A DNA stretch of 48,298 nucleotides from Actinacidiphila oryziradicis (GTDB lineage: Bacteria; Actinomycetota; Actinomycetes; Streptomycetales; Streptomycetaceae). The position numbers were made by a program, and so were the translations under genes. The stretch covers positions 1 to 48,298 of the forward strand of contig NZ_SUMC01000062.1 in NCBI RefSeq assembly GCF_005047355.1, in the 5' to 3' direction. Below are positions 1 to 8,508 of this stretch, in pieces (position 1 is the stretch's first letter; every line of letters starts with the position of its first letter). The notes under the pieces are model-generated. The model was not told the DNA's origin. It did no database searches and worked only from the letters and a program-made list of their open reading frames with translations.

Positions 1-63
1 TACTTCGACCAGACCTACCAAGCCATCGCCGGCCTGGTCTCCGACCGCGCGGCCATGCGGTAA
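1..63 (+). CDS. C-terminal end of an unidentified protein (partial)
   Basis: An open frame enters from the left edge and encodes about 20 residues ending in ALA-MET-ARG before a TAA stop. It converges on hisG, with about 100 bp between them and no obvious gene in that gap. The piece is too short to assign a family. It is called only because the frame is open from base 1 and its codons end in G or C as in the neighbouring genes. Confidence 0.4.
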   Translation, partial: YFDQTYQAIAGLVSDRAAMR

Positions 64-160
64 TCAACCACCAGCCAACCCGCCAGGCCAGCACAGCCCG
101 ACCTCAATCGAGCACCACGTCGTAAGCAGCGCGCACACCGACCGAGCGGCGTGGGGTGTG

Positions 161-1012
161 TCAGATGCGGCAGGCGTGGATGCGGGTGACCAGGATGGCG
201 CGGGCGCCGACGGTCACCAGTTCGTCCATGATGCTCTGCGCCTGGTCGGCGGGGACCATCGCGCGGACGGCAGCCCACCCCTTCTTGTGCAGCGGCGAGA
301 CGGTCGGCGACTCCAGGCCGGGCGTGAGGGCCACGGCCGCCTCCACACCCTCCATGCGGATGTCGTAATCCATCAGTACGTAGCTGCGTGCGACCAGAAC
401 ACTCTGCAGACGGCGCAGGAAGCGCTGGGCGCGCTCATCGGTGGTGTCTGCGCCGGCGGGGCGGATGACGATCCCCTCGGACTCCATGATGGGCTCACCG
501 ATGATCTGCAGCCCGAGGTTGGCCAGGGTGGTGCCGGTCTCGACGACGTCCGCGATGACCTGGGCGACGCCGAGCTCCAGGGCAGTTTCCACGGCTCCGT
601 GGAGGCGGACGATCCCGCCGGCGTGGACGCCGTGTTCGGCCAGGTGCTTTTCGACCACGCCGGGGTAGGAGGTGGCGATGGTCACCCCGTCCAGGTCCTG
701 CACCGCCCCGGCGGTTCCGGGTGTGCCGGCGAAGTGGAAGGTGGAGCGGGCGAAGCCGAGTTGCAGGACTTCCTCGGCTGCGGCTGCGGAGTCCAGCAGC
801 AGGTCGCGGCCGGTGATGCCGATGTCGAGTTTGCCGGAGCCGACGTAGACGGCGATGTCCCGGGGGCGGAGGAAGAAGAACTGCACCTCGTTGGCGTCGT
901 CGAGGATGACGAGTTCCTTGGCGTCGGTGCGTTGGCGGTAGCCGGCCTCATGGAGCATGGCCGCCGCTGGTCCGGACAGTGATCCCTTGTTCGGGACGGC
1001 GATGCGCAGCAT
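161..1012 (-). CDS. hisG: ATP phosphoribosyltransferase, short-form HisG with C-terminal regulatory domain
   Basis: This 283-residue protein should catalyse the first step of histidine biosynthesis, joining ATP and PRPP to give phosphoribosyl-ATP. It begins MLRIAVPNKGSLSGPA, the standard HisG start, and keeps the DIGITGRDLL and DVVETGTTLANLGL (PRPP-binding) motifs. The C-terminal third carries the ACT-like histidine-binding domain. The ATG at 1010-1012 is chosen because GAAGGA lies just upstream; the open frame runs further 5' but into non-homologous sequence. It is the last gene of a four-gene coupled operon, 10 bp after the kinase-like gene. hisE, the usual actinomycete partner, is absent, so this may be a paralogue used in another pathway rather than the housekeeping copy. 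Confidence 0.9.
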   Translation of the reverse strand: MLRIAVPNKGSLSGPAAAMLHEAGYRQRTDAKELVILDDANEVQFFFLRPRDIAVYVGSGKLDIGITGRDLLLDSAAAAEEVLQLGFARSTFHFAGTPGTAGAVQDLDGVTIATSYPGVVEKHLAEHGVHAGGIVRLHGAVETALELGVAQVIADVVETGTTLANLGLQIIGEPIMESEGIVIRPAGADTTDERAQRFLRRLQSVLVARSYVLMDYDIRMEGVEAAVALTPGLESPTVSPLHKKGWAAVRAMVPADQAQSIMDELVTVGARAILVTRIHACRI

Positions 1013-1022
1013 GGGGATTCCT

Positions 1023-1835
1023 TCACGGTTTCGGTGGGTGATCTTGCGGATACTTATCGTGCCAGAGTCGTGGTCTGGGCGGGACTGGATATTGCGCGCG
1101 CCGATGTGGGGATCGGTGCCTGTCACAGGGTTCGCCTGCGGCGGTGCTGCCTCGGAACAGGGTTTGGAAGTTGGCGGGGCTGAGGTAGCGGGTGTAGAGC
1201 GGGTCGCTGGTGAGCTGGGCGCGGGTGCGGCCACAGAAGGCGGCGTCCAGGTACATCAGGCGCCGCAGTAGCGCGGCGTGGATCCGGCGGCGGGTGATGT
1301 CCAGGGTCTGGCCGGGGGCCAGGGCCCGCAGAGCGCGGGTGTTGATCAGCTGGTTGGTGTCGAGCAGCCGCAAGCGCCCGTGGGTGTCCAAGGCGAGGTT
1401 ACGGAACCGGATGTCGATGATGTCGGGCAGGAGAATCTCCTCGACCGCGACCCGTGCCAGCAGGGCCCTGGTCGCCGCGACGAACTGTTCGAGCTGTGCG
1501 GCGGTGCCCGGCGCCAGGCCGCCGGCGCGGACGCGGTTCAGCGGCCGGGAGGCGTCGACGCCCACCCACTCCTTGACCAGCACCGTGGTGGCGAGGTGGA
1601 CATGCCGGTGATGGGCGATCAGGCGCTGGGCGGGGATCAGGCCGGGGAGGGCGGAGTACGCCTGGCGAAGGTAGGCGTACTCCGTGTTGATCCTCTCGAC
1701 CGTCAGTTCTGTGTCGGGCCGGAACAGCTGGATGCAGTGCCGGCTGCCCGGTCGGCGGAAGACCTCGCTGTGCTCGCCGTCGCCGATCCGCTCGTACCCG
1801 GCGGGCGGAGAGATCAGCAGGGGCGTGGAAGTCAC
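1023..1835 (-). CDS. kinase-like (aminoglycoside-phosphotransferase-fold) protein of unknown substrate
   Basis: A 270-residue soluble protein with a kinase-like layout. A glycine-containing nucleotide loop lies near residues 14-25 (YERIGDGEHSEVFR), and a catalytic-loop-like segment (DIIDIRFRNLAL) is followed by a metal-site-like segment (GRLRLLDTNQ) around residues 140-165. The exact family is not recognised. The GTG start overlaps the carbamoyltransferase stop by four bases (GTGA), so the two are translationally coupled. The last 45 residues are proline- and arginine-rich and look like an unstructured tail. The operon suggests it phosphorylates an intermediate or a sugar made by the neighbouring enzymes; that role is inference. 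Confidence 0.65.
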   Translation of the reverse strand: MTSTPLLISPPAGYERIGDGEHSEVFRRPGSRHCIQLFRPDTELTVERINTEYAYLRQAYSALPGLIPAQRLIAHHRHVHLATTVLVKEWVGVDASRPLNRVRAGGLAPGTAAQLEQFVAATRALLARVAVEEILLPDIIDIRFRNLALDTHGRLRLLDTNQLINTRALRALAPGQTLDITRRRIHAALLRRLMYLDAAFCGRTRAQLTSDPLYTRYLSPANFQTLFRGSTAAGEPCDRHRSPHRRAQYPVPPRPRLWHDKYPQDHPPKP

Positions 1836-3460
1836 CCGGGGACCATCGCGCGGTCGCCGGTCAGCACCAGCGCATCATCAACGACCAGGGCGTCCGCACC
1901 GAGGCGCCGCACGCACGCCACCGCTTGTCCGGCGGTCTCCACCAGCGGTTCGCCGGGGCCGTTGAACGAGGTGTTCAGCAACACCGGCGGGTGGCCCCGC
2001 TGGACCAGGGCGTCCAGGACGGCAGAGACGAAGTCCTCCTGTCCGGGCTCCAGCCGCTGCGGGCGGGTCGTGCCGTCGACGTGCGCCACGGCGGGCAGCG
2101 CGGTGGCACCGGAGCAGGTGAGGCGGGCGGCGCCGATCATGTACCGCTCCAAGTGCCCGGCCGGCTCCCACAGTCCGGGGTCGGTGTGGGTCACCGGCCC
2201 GAAGGGGCGCCACTGCTCACGGCGCTTGAGGGAGTTCATCCACTGCCGCATCTGCGCGGTGACCGGGGAGGCGAGGAAGGAGCGGTGGCACAGGGCGCGG
2301 GGGCCGACCTCGCTGCGGCCCCGGCAGACCGCCACGATGCGGCCCTCTGCCAGCAGGTCCGCCACCCGGTCGACATCCAGTTCCTGCGCGGTGACGGAGC
2401 CGAGGTCGGTGGGCAGCGGGCCGGGCAGGCCGCCGGTGTAGGCGGAGAACACCACCGCCTCGCGGGGGGCCGCGAGGGACCAGGCGGCGCCGAGGGCCAC
2501 GCCGGCGTCGTGCGGAACAGGCGGTACGTACAGCTCGCCGGGCAGGCGGCCGTTGGCCGCGCAGTTCAGGCCGACACCGCCCGCGATGCATAGGTTGTCG
2601 ATGCCGGTCATCTCCCGGACCTGGCCGGCCATCCAGCTCACCACCGTCTCGACGGTGGTCTGCACGGCGGCGGCCACTTTGACCGCGTTCGGGTCGGCGT
2701 CCAGGTTCGCGGTGGGCTGTTGCGGTCCGGCCGCCCCGGCGAACTGGCGGATGCGTTTGTGCCAGCGGTCCTTGGTCGCGTAGTAGTCGTCGCCCGTGCT
2801 GGTGCCCAGCGCGGAGATCAGACCGTGCGGGCCGACGCTCAACCACCCCGGATCCGGCACGTTGTCGGTGGCGCCGTAGGCGGCCAGGCCCATCGTCTTC
2901 CCGGCGCCGCGTCGGCCGAGCCCCAGCCACAGGCTGGCGGCTTCGTAGAGGTGGCCGAGGCTGAAGACCTGCGGCCAGCGCTCCAGCCGCACCAGCGGCT
3001 GGCCGCGGCGGGCCCGGTAGATGGAGATGCACTCGTCCTCGCCGTTGCCGTCGACCACCAGGACGGCCGCCTGGTCGTAGGGGCTGGCGTGGAAGGCGGA
3101 GGCGGCGTGGGCCTGATGGTGGGGGTGGAACTGCAGGTCCGGCAGCTGCGGCCCGTAGAAGCCGAGCTGGCCCAGCAGGTGACGGGGGCTGTCGAAGTGC
3201 CAGGGGGCGCCCTGGCGGGCGCTCATGCGCGGTTCGTCCCAGCCCACGGCCACCACGTCGACGTCGGCCGCGTCGATCCCGGCGGTTTCCAGGCACCGGG
3301 CGACCGCCAGCGCCGGCGCCTTTACCCCGGCCGAGTGGCGGACCCGGTTCAGCCGTTCCTCCTCGATGAAGGCCAGCACGGTGCCGTGCTCGTCGACCAG
3401 GCAGGCGGCGGGATCGTGGAAGATGCCAAGCCCCGCGTTGACTCCCAGGATGTACGTCAT
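1832..3460 (-). CDS. NodU/CmcH-family carbamoyltransferase
   Basis: This 542-residue enzyme should transfer a carbamoyl group from carbamoyl phosphate, through carbamoyl-AMP, to a hydroxyl of a sugar or natural-product acceptor. The N-terminal ASKHA-type domain begins with YILGVNAGLGIFHDPAACLV and holds the metal-binding HHQAHAASAFHAS stretch. The C-terminal domain has GRSEVGPRALCHRS and LLNTSFNGPGEPLV, both hallmarks of the family; Cys replaces the usual Gly in PRALGHRS. The ATG at 3458-3460 follows GGAAGGAG. Its first bases overlap the stop of the upstream glycosyltransferase frame (ATGA), and its own stop overlaps the kinase-like start. Acceptor unknown. Confidence 0.9.
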   Translation of the reverse strand: MTYILGVNAGLGIFHDPAACLVDEHGTVLAFIEEERLNRVRHSAGVKAPALAVARCLETAGIDAADVDVVAVGWDEPRMSARQGAPWHFDSPRHLLGQLGFYGPQLPDLQFHPHHQAHAASAFHASPYDQAAVLVVDGNGEDECISIYRARRGQPLVRLERWPQVFSLGHLYEAASLWLGLGRRGAGKTMGLAAYGATDNVPDPGWLSVGPHGLISALGTSTGDDYYATKDRWHKRIRQFAGAAGPQQPTANLDADPNAVKVAAAVQTTVETVVSWMAGQVREMTGIDNLCIAGGVGLNCAANGRLPGELYVPPVPHDAGVALGAAWSLAAPREAVVFSAYTGGLPGPLPTDLGSVTAQELDVDRVADLLAEGRIVAVCRGRSEVGPRALCHRSFLASPVTAQMRQWMNSLKRREQWRPFGPVTHTDPGLWEPAGHLERYMIGAARLTCSGATALPAVAHVDGTTRPQRLEPGQEDFVSAVLDALVQRGHPPVLLNTSFNGPGEPLVETAGQAVACVRRLGADALVVDDALVLTGDRAMVPG

Positions 3461-4601
3461 CGCACTCCAGCTCCTTCCGCGACCGGCGAGGCGGTGCCCG
3501 CGCTGATCGCTGCCTCGTACCCGTCGAACATGGCGCCCAGGGTGAACCGCCCGGCGCTGGAGCGGCCCGCGGCCGCGATGCGGGCGTGCGGCGTCGTCGG
3601 TCACAGCCGCTCCAGCGCGGCCGCGATGGCGTTCGGGGCGGCGGGCGGGACCACCAGCCCGGAGGTCTCATCGTCGATGTACTCCAGCGGACCGCCGTGC
3701 CCGGTCGCGATGACCGGGACGCCCGCGAGCATGGCTTCGACGTTGGCGTACCCGAACGGCTCCGGCTCCCGGGAGGCCAGCACCGCGACGTGCGCCGCGG
3801 TGTAGCAGGCGGCGACCTCCTCACTGCTGAGCTCATCGAGCAGGACCACCTTCCCGGTCAGGCCGAGGTCGGCGATCGCCTGGGTGAGGTCGTCCTCGTG
3901 GTTGGGGTACCGGGTGTCGAGCAGGCCGGCGCCGTTGAAGAGCACGACGGTGTCCTCCAGCAGGCCCCGCTCATCCAGCCGGGCGGCGGCCCGGATGACG
4001 TCCTCGTGGCCCTTCCACGGCACCCGGCGGGCCGAGACGAGCACGATGCGGCACTTGGCGGGCAGCCGGTTGCGGTCCCGGACCCGGGCGAAGACGCCGT
4101 CAGCGCGCGCCTGCCGCAGCCGGTCCTCGAAGTGGCCGACGTCCAGGCCGTTGAGGACCGTGCGCACTCTGCGGCCGGGAACCCCGGCGTCGACCAGCGC
4201 CCGCCGTACCGACTCCGAGACCGCGATCAGCTGCACCATCCCACCGGTGTCCGCGGCGATCCGCTGCGCGAGGTAGCCGAACCGGCGCTCGGCATCGGCC
4301 CCGTCATGGACCACGCCCATCACGCGCAGCTCTTCCGCCTCGTCCAGGAGGCCGAACTGCCGGGCTTTCAGGACGCTGACGATGGGGTTGGTGTTCTGCA
4401 GCAGCAGGTCCGGCACCCCGGCGGCGTGGTCGGCCTGGGCGTACTGCTCGAGAGTGCGAGCAGGCTGATGGCAATGGTGCCCGCCTTGTAGGACGCGCCA
4501 CGCAGGGCGTAGTCGGCGAGCGTGGAGCGGTGGCTGGTGGCCCATCGACGGATACGGCAGCGCCGGTGCTGACAATGGGCTGGATCGTGTGTGACGGGCA
4601 T
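3457..4601 (-). pseudogene. GT4-family glycosyltransferase, apparently broken by a frameshift and an internal stop
   Basis: The main body is a retaining GT4 glycosyltransferase: SARRVPWKGHEDVIRAAARL (nucleotide-sugar domain start) and EPFGYANVEAMLAGVPVIAT (the E-x7-E region) are clear. The ATG at 4599-4601 has AAGGAG upstream, but its frame must shift near 4455 to enter the main frame. A TGA at 3601-3603 then stops that frame, yet 47 further in-phase codons (including RIAAAGRSSAGRFTLGAMF) continue to a TGA at 3457-3459 that overlaps the carbamoyltransferase ATG. This implies an intact gene once reached that point. It is either a decaying gene or a sequence with small indels. Its role would be glycosylation in the HisG/carbamoyltransferase operon. 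Confidence 0.7.
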
Positions 4602-4859
4602 GTCCGCTCCTTGGAGAGGGTGGTGACCCGTGCCGGTCGAGCGAGGTGTGCGGGGCTGGGCTGGGTGGCTGCCCCCTGGGTGTACGTCGGCGACGGGGGT
4701 ACCGGGCGGGTGGAGGCGCCATGGGGGGCGGGAGACTACCGATGGGCCGGTGCGTCTTAGCAGGCGCGGGCCTCAGTGTGTGCGGGGCAGCGGTACGGGT
4801 GCCCGCCTGGCCGGAGAATCCTCGCCCCCGGTGTCACCGGCCTGGTACTGCGGTGGGGG

Positions 4860-5693
4860 TCAACAAGAGGGCAGGCACTGCTGGAGTTCGGCTGCGAGGT
4901 TTTGGTCAGGCCAGGTGATCAGGCCGTACCCGGGATGAGTCTCGGTCTTCAGCCGCTGGACGGCCTGCGTGAGGGAGCTCGAAAGCGTCCCGGTGCGGGT
5001 GTGGAAGGCGGTGATCGAGACGTCATCGCTGTGGACGGGCTGCAACGCGTGGAGGGTGCGCAGCAGCATGACGGCCTCGGGGATGCCGGCTGGCGGGCAG
5101 TAGGCGGGTACGGGATGGCGGCGGCGGGCGCCGATGCTGTCCTTGCCTCGCTTCTTTCGGCGGGCCTTGGCATCCAGTGCTTCCAGGACTGCAGCCTGCC
5201 GGGCCCAGTGGCGGGCGTCGCGCAGGTCACCGCGTTTGAGATGCAGCAGGTACAGGCAGGCGGCGGAGGCGGGCTTGCCCGCGCCGGCGGCGAACTGCCA
5301 CAGGCGCTCCGCGCCGTCCTCCCGGTCGGCGAGGTGCAGCAGGCAGCCGAAGGTCAGTGCGCCGTCCGGGTCGATCGCATGAGTAGAGGCCAGCTCGGCA
5401 ATCTGCTCAGCGGCGCCGGTGTTGCTGATGAGCCGGACGGACAGCTCGCGCAGGTACCGGGCTGCTCGCGCGTGCGGCGCGGCATCCGGGAAGGACTGGC
5501 CGCCGAGGAGGAAGAGGGAGTCCCCCGCCGGGAGGGCGTATGCGGGGGCGCCCCCGGCTCCGGTGTGCCGGACCGCTTCGGCGAAGTCTGCCTCGATGCG
5601 TCGGCCGGAGGCGGCGATTTCCTCTTCGCCTGCTGGGTCGGCGGGGATTCCGGCATCGGCCAGGACGTCATCGAGGCGACGCTGTAGGGGCAT
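4860..5693 (-). CDS. helical repeat (TPR-like) protein of unknown function
   Basis: A 277-residue cytoplasmic protein starting MPLQRRLDDVLADAG. The middle is a series of amphipathic helices rich in Ala and Leu (LTFGCLLHLADREDGAERLW, then ASAACLYLLHLKRGDLRDAR), which resembles TPR repeats. A basic segment (KARRKKRGK) follows. There is no signal peptide or membrane segment. The ATG at 5691-5693 lies 11 bp after the stop of the sigma-like gene, with GGAG upstream, so the two form an operon. A partner or regulator role for the sigma-like protein is inferred from context only. Confidence 0.6.
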   Translation of the reverse strand: MPLQRRLDDVLADAGIPADPAGEEEIAASGRRIEADFAEAVRHTGAGGAPAYALPAGDSLFLLGGQSFPDAAPHARAARYLRELSVRLISNTGAAEQIAELASTHAIDPDGALTFGCLLHLADREDGAERLWQFAAGAGKPASAACLYLLHLKRGDLRDARHWARQAAVLEALDAKARRKKRGKDSIGARRRHPVPAYCPPAGIPEAVMLLRTLHALQPVHSDDVSITAFHTRTGTLSSSLTQAVQRLKTETHPGYGLITWPDQNLAAELQQCLPSC

Positions 5694-5704
5694 GGGACGT
5701 ACTC

Positions 5705-6023
5705 CTATTCGTCGACGCGATCCGGCGCGGGATCCAGGTTCAGGTCCCGGGCGATCCGCAGGCGGGCACGGTCGCGGTGGGAGGGCACCGTCGCGGAGGT
5801 CACTCCCATGATGCGGGCTGTCTTGTCCATGGAGTATTCCTGGACGTACATCAGGACCATCACGTCGAACGCTCGCCTTGCGCAGGGTGGCCTGCTTGTT
5901 CTCCGGGTCGGCCCAGCAGGTCGCGAAGATCATGTAGGGAGTGTCGCCGTAGGGGACGAATCCGAGCGTCGCCCACGTCTCGCGCAGCCGGTCGCGGGCG
6001 CTGGTCCACTCGTCCTTGCTCAT
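5705..6023 (-). pseudogene. sigma-70 region-4-like DNA-binding protein, frameshifted
   Basis: The N-terminal frame (MSKDEWTSARDRLRETWATL...) runs about 50 residues to TLRKA. Then one base is extra, or two are missing, near 5873. The other frame carries on with AFDVMVLMYVQEYSMDKTAR, IMGVTSATVPSHRDRARLRI and a stop at 5705-5707. The second part is a sigma region 4 helix-turn-helix (KTARIMGVTSATVPSHRDRAR). Together they give a roughly 105-residue sigma-like protein with no visible region 2. It lies directly upstream of the TPR-like gene. A sequencing error would also explain the shift. Confidence 0.65.
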
Positions 6024-6184
6024 GCCCGTCGCGTCGATTTAGGTGCCGGGTGCACCATCACCGCGCTGCAGCCGGGTGCGAGGCGGCGGAAGGCTGGGGA
6101 AGAGGCAGTGTTCCAACCCTGCGCTATACGGAGTCCGTGGGTGAGCTGGCGCCAGAGGTCAGCCCATCGAGTGCCGATACGGCG

Positions 6185-6227
6185 GTGTGGGAGTGCCCGC
6201 CCTCCTGGAGGGCGGGCACTCCCACAC
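6185..6227 (+). terminator. perfect 21-bp inverted repeat, terminator-like
   Basis: Bases 6185-6205 are the exact reverse complement of 6207-6227, and GGTTTT follows on the plus strand. It lies in the 474-bp gap (6024-6497) between the divergent sigma-like gene and the S74 gene pair. I see no gene in that gap. The hairpin could insulate the plus-strand genes from upstream readthrough. Confidence 0.6.
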
Positions 6228-6497
6228 GGTTTTGCGGTGGTGAGTCGGTTGCGACGGTGTTCTTCGGCGATCGCTCATTGGCTTGTGCTCGTCGATCGCG
6301 TTCGTCACCTTCCTGCTGGCGGTTCATCAGATAGTGCGAACTCGCGGTTGTCAGCTGGTTAGGCCAGATGGGCGTGGATACGCTCGGTCGCGTCGTCCGA
6401 AGGGGGCGGCACCCGTCGCGTGCTGCACGCGCCCAGGCCGTCCCGGCCGTCATGCGCTGGCACGGATCACGCTCGGGCAGTTCCCACGGGAGTGGAC

Positions 6498-7037
6498 ATG
6501 AGTTCTGTAGGTCGTAAGACCGTCGCGGTGATGGCCGCGGCTTTGGCATCGCTGGGCGCGGGGAGCGGTGTCACCGCGTCTGCGACCACCCCATCGGCCG
6601 CGTCGTGCAGCGGGGCGGAATGCCCCAGCCTGAAGCCGACCAGGCTCACGACCAGCCAGGCCACCTTGAATGTCACCCAGATGCAACTGGAGAACATCAA
6701 CGCGATGGCGGTCGACGCGGTGACCGGGGAGCCCATCCGCGGTGCGAAGATCGTGTTCGCCACCATGGGCGGCCGGACGCTGGGGATGGCCTACACGGAC
6801 GACTCCGGCATTGCCGCGATCGCCGCTCCGGAGGACTTGGGTCCCGGAACCCTCCAGGAGTTGCTGGGCGGCTACGAAGCCGCGATGGTCGGCGACGGCA
6901 TTCACGCCCCGGCCGGGGCCCACGGAGCGATCACCATCGGCACCGACCAGGGCCCAGGTGTCCCGGGCGCCCCGTGCTCCATCTGCAGTGACCGCGGGCT
7001 CAAGCAAGACGTGGTCCCGGTCGACTGGAGCCGGTAA
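6498..7037 (+). CDS. exported protein ending in the SDR-x-LK motif of the endosialidase chaperone (S74) domain
   Basis: A 179-residue protein with an N-terminal signal-peptide-like segment (MSSVGRKTVAVMAAALASLG, then an Ala/Ser-rich cleavage region). A short beta-rich body follows, with NAMAVDAVTGEPIRGAKIVF, which resembles a carboxypeptidase-regulatory or Big-type fold. The C-terminus ends CSICSDRGLKQDVVPVDW. SDR-x-LK is the start of the Peptidase_S74 intramolecular chaperone found on phage tail spikes. The rest of that domain is encoded by the next gene, 2 bp downstream in another frame. The ATG at 6498 is preferred over an upstream frame-mate because it starts directly at the signal peptide. 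Confidence 0.6.
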   Translation: MSSVGRKTVAVMAAALASLGAGSGVTASATTPSAASCSGAECPSLKPTRLTTSQATLNVTQMQLENINAMAVDAVTGEPIRGAKIVFATMGGRTLGMAYTDDSGIAAIAAPEDLGPGTLQELLGGYEAAMVGDGIHAPAGAHGAITIGTDQGPGVPGAPCSICSDRGLKQDVVPVDWSR

Positions 7038-7039
7038 GG

Positions 7040-7420
7040 ATGCGGATCTTCCACCGGCGGTCCCGGGCGGCCGACCACAATGCCCCGGCCCGTCGTTCGG
7101 CCGGCCCGCGGGAGAGTGGCGCTGTGGCCCCGGTCGGCGCGGTCAACGGCTACACGGTCCTGGAGACCGTGGCCGCGCTGCCCGTCAGTACCTGGCGCTA
7201 CCTCTGGGAGCCCGAAGACGTGCGCCACCTCGGGCCGATGGCCCAGGACTGGCACGCCGCCTTCGGCTTCAACCAGGACGACACCAAGATCCCCGTCGTC
7301 GACGGCCTCGGCGTCGCCCTGGTGTGCGTCCAGGCACTGCACCGCCGCGTGGAAGAACTCACGGCCGAAGTGGATCGTCTGCGAGAAGCCGCGAGCGTGA
7401 ACACGCCCGAGGCCGCGTGA
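7040..7420 (+). CDS. tail-fibre-type S74 chaperone domain protein, C-terminal part
   Basis: A 126-residue protein. After a basic linker (residues 1-34) it carries the core of the Peptidase_S74 chaperone: VLETVAALPVSTWRYLWEPE, VRHLGPMAQDWHAAFGFNQD, then VDGLGVALVCVQALHRRVEE. It ends in a short coiled coil. In phage spikes this domain trimerises, assists folding and then cleaves itself off. Here the SDR-x-LK strand is at the end of the preceding gene, so the domain is split. Either the two products assemble in trans, or a frameshift and short insertion broke one gene. The ATG follows the upstream stop by two bases, which favours coupled translation. Confidence 0.7.
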   Translation: MRIFHRRSRAADHNAPARRSAGPRESGAVAPVGAVNGYTVLETVAALPVSTWRYLWEPEDVRHLGPMAQDWHAAFGFNQDDTKIPVVDGLGVALVCVQALHRRVEELTAEVDRLREAASVNTPEAA

Positions 7421-7589
7421 CGACGCCAGACGGCCTGCTGTGGTGCTCCAGCGGTCGGAGGCCGGACGGCCAGTGGCCACGGGCGCGTCCCAGGCCGAGC
7501 GCGGCGCACGGTCGCCGCCCACTCCCTGAGAGGGCTGGGGGGAGTCGGCCCCTGCGGAACACTCATCGCGATCCAGAAGGCAGGACACC

Positions 7590-8318
7590 ATGACAGGGCA
7601 GGACACCTTGGCACGACACGACACCGTGACGGGACCATCCGCGGCGATGGATCAGCGGTCGCCGGTGTGTACGGACGCGATCTGGCGGCTTCCGGTGACG
7701 GTCTGTCGCATCACTCAGTTCCTGGGTGAGCAGACGGCCGGCGCCCTACTGGAGCGCGCCATCGCCTCCGCTGGCGACACATTGAAGCCCTCCATGATTC
7801 GTGACCGGGAGGTGGTCCCCGACTTTCGCCGGTCCCGCTCGTGCCAGGAATTCGCCGCGTCTGAGTTGATGGCAGCCATCGATGAGGTACTGGAGGCGGT
7901 CGAGCACACTCTGGGAGTCTCCTGCCAGCACACCGAACCCAGCTACAGCCTCAACGTGCACAACGACGGCGACTTTTACCGGCCGCACCAGGACACCAGC
8001 GCCGAGTTCGCCCCCCGGCGTCTGCTCACGTTCGTGTATTACCTGCACCGCACACCCCGGCCTTTCGACGGTGGCGAGCTGCGTGTGTTCGACGCCGCCC
8101 TGCCGCTACACACCGACACAGCTGGAAAGTGGGAGGAGCGCACCTGGCGGGACTGGGAGCCCGAGCACGACAGCATCGTGTTCTTCCGACCCACCGCCTG
8201 GCATGAGGTACGGCCGGTTAGCTGCCCGAGCAAGCAGCACGCGGACAGCCGCTTCGCCATCAACGGCTGGCTGTGCAGCCCTGACCCCGCGAACCGCAGG
8301 AATGACGTGAGCCTGTGA
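7590..8318 (+). CDS. 2-oxoglutarate/Fe(II)-dependent oxygenase (prolyl-4-hydroxylase-like)
   Basis: A 242-residue enzyme with a double-stranded beta-helix fold. The iron ligands are visible as His133-x-Asp135 (in YRPHQDTS) and His205 (in TAWHEVRPV); Arg221 is placed to bind 2-oxoglutarate. The segment RRLLTFVYYLHRTPRPFDGG is typical of prolyl-4-hydroxylase-type (P4Hc/PKHD) enzymes. There is no signal peptide, so it acts in the cytoplasm. It lies 169 bp after the S74 gene pair on the same strand. A link between hydroxylation and the tail-fibre-like protein is possible but unproven. Confidence 0.8.
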   Translation: MTGQDTLARHDTVTGPSAAMDQRSPVCTDAIWRLPVTVCRITQFLGEQTAGALLERAIASAGDTLKPSMIRDREVVPDFRRSRSCQEFAASELMAAIDEVLEAVEHTLGVSCQHTEPSYSLNVHNDGDFYRPHQDTSAEFAPRRLLTFVYYLHRTPRPFDGGELRVFDAALPLHTDTAGKWEERTWRDWEPEHDSIVFFRPTAWHEVRPVSCPSKQHADSRFAINGWLCSPDPANRRNDVSL

Positions 8319-8415
8319 GACTCATCGTCCCCGACGCCGACTGACGCGGATGCATCCCCGTCAGTCGGGCTCGTTCCAGTCGGGATTTTCGCTGAGCGCC
8401 TTCGAACCGGCCGTC

Positions 8416-8451
8416 GCCGTGCCTCACGGAGCTGGTTCCGTGAGGCACGGC
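8416..8451. terminator. bidirectional terminator hairpin
   Basis: A perfect 15-bp stem (8416-8430 with 8437-8451) closes a 6-base loop. It lies between the convergent 2OG oxygenase and SDR genes, where a two-way terminator is expected. Confidence 0.65.
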
Positions 8452-8508
8452 TCCGACTCGCGACCATGCCGTTCCTGGTTCCCTGGACTGGGCAGGACAG
8501 TGAGCGGG

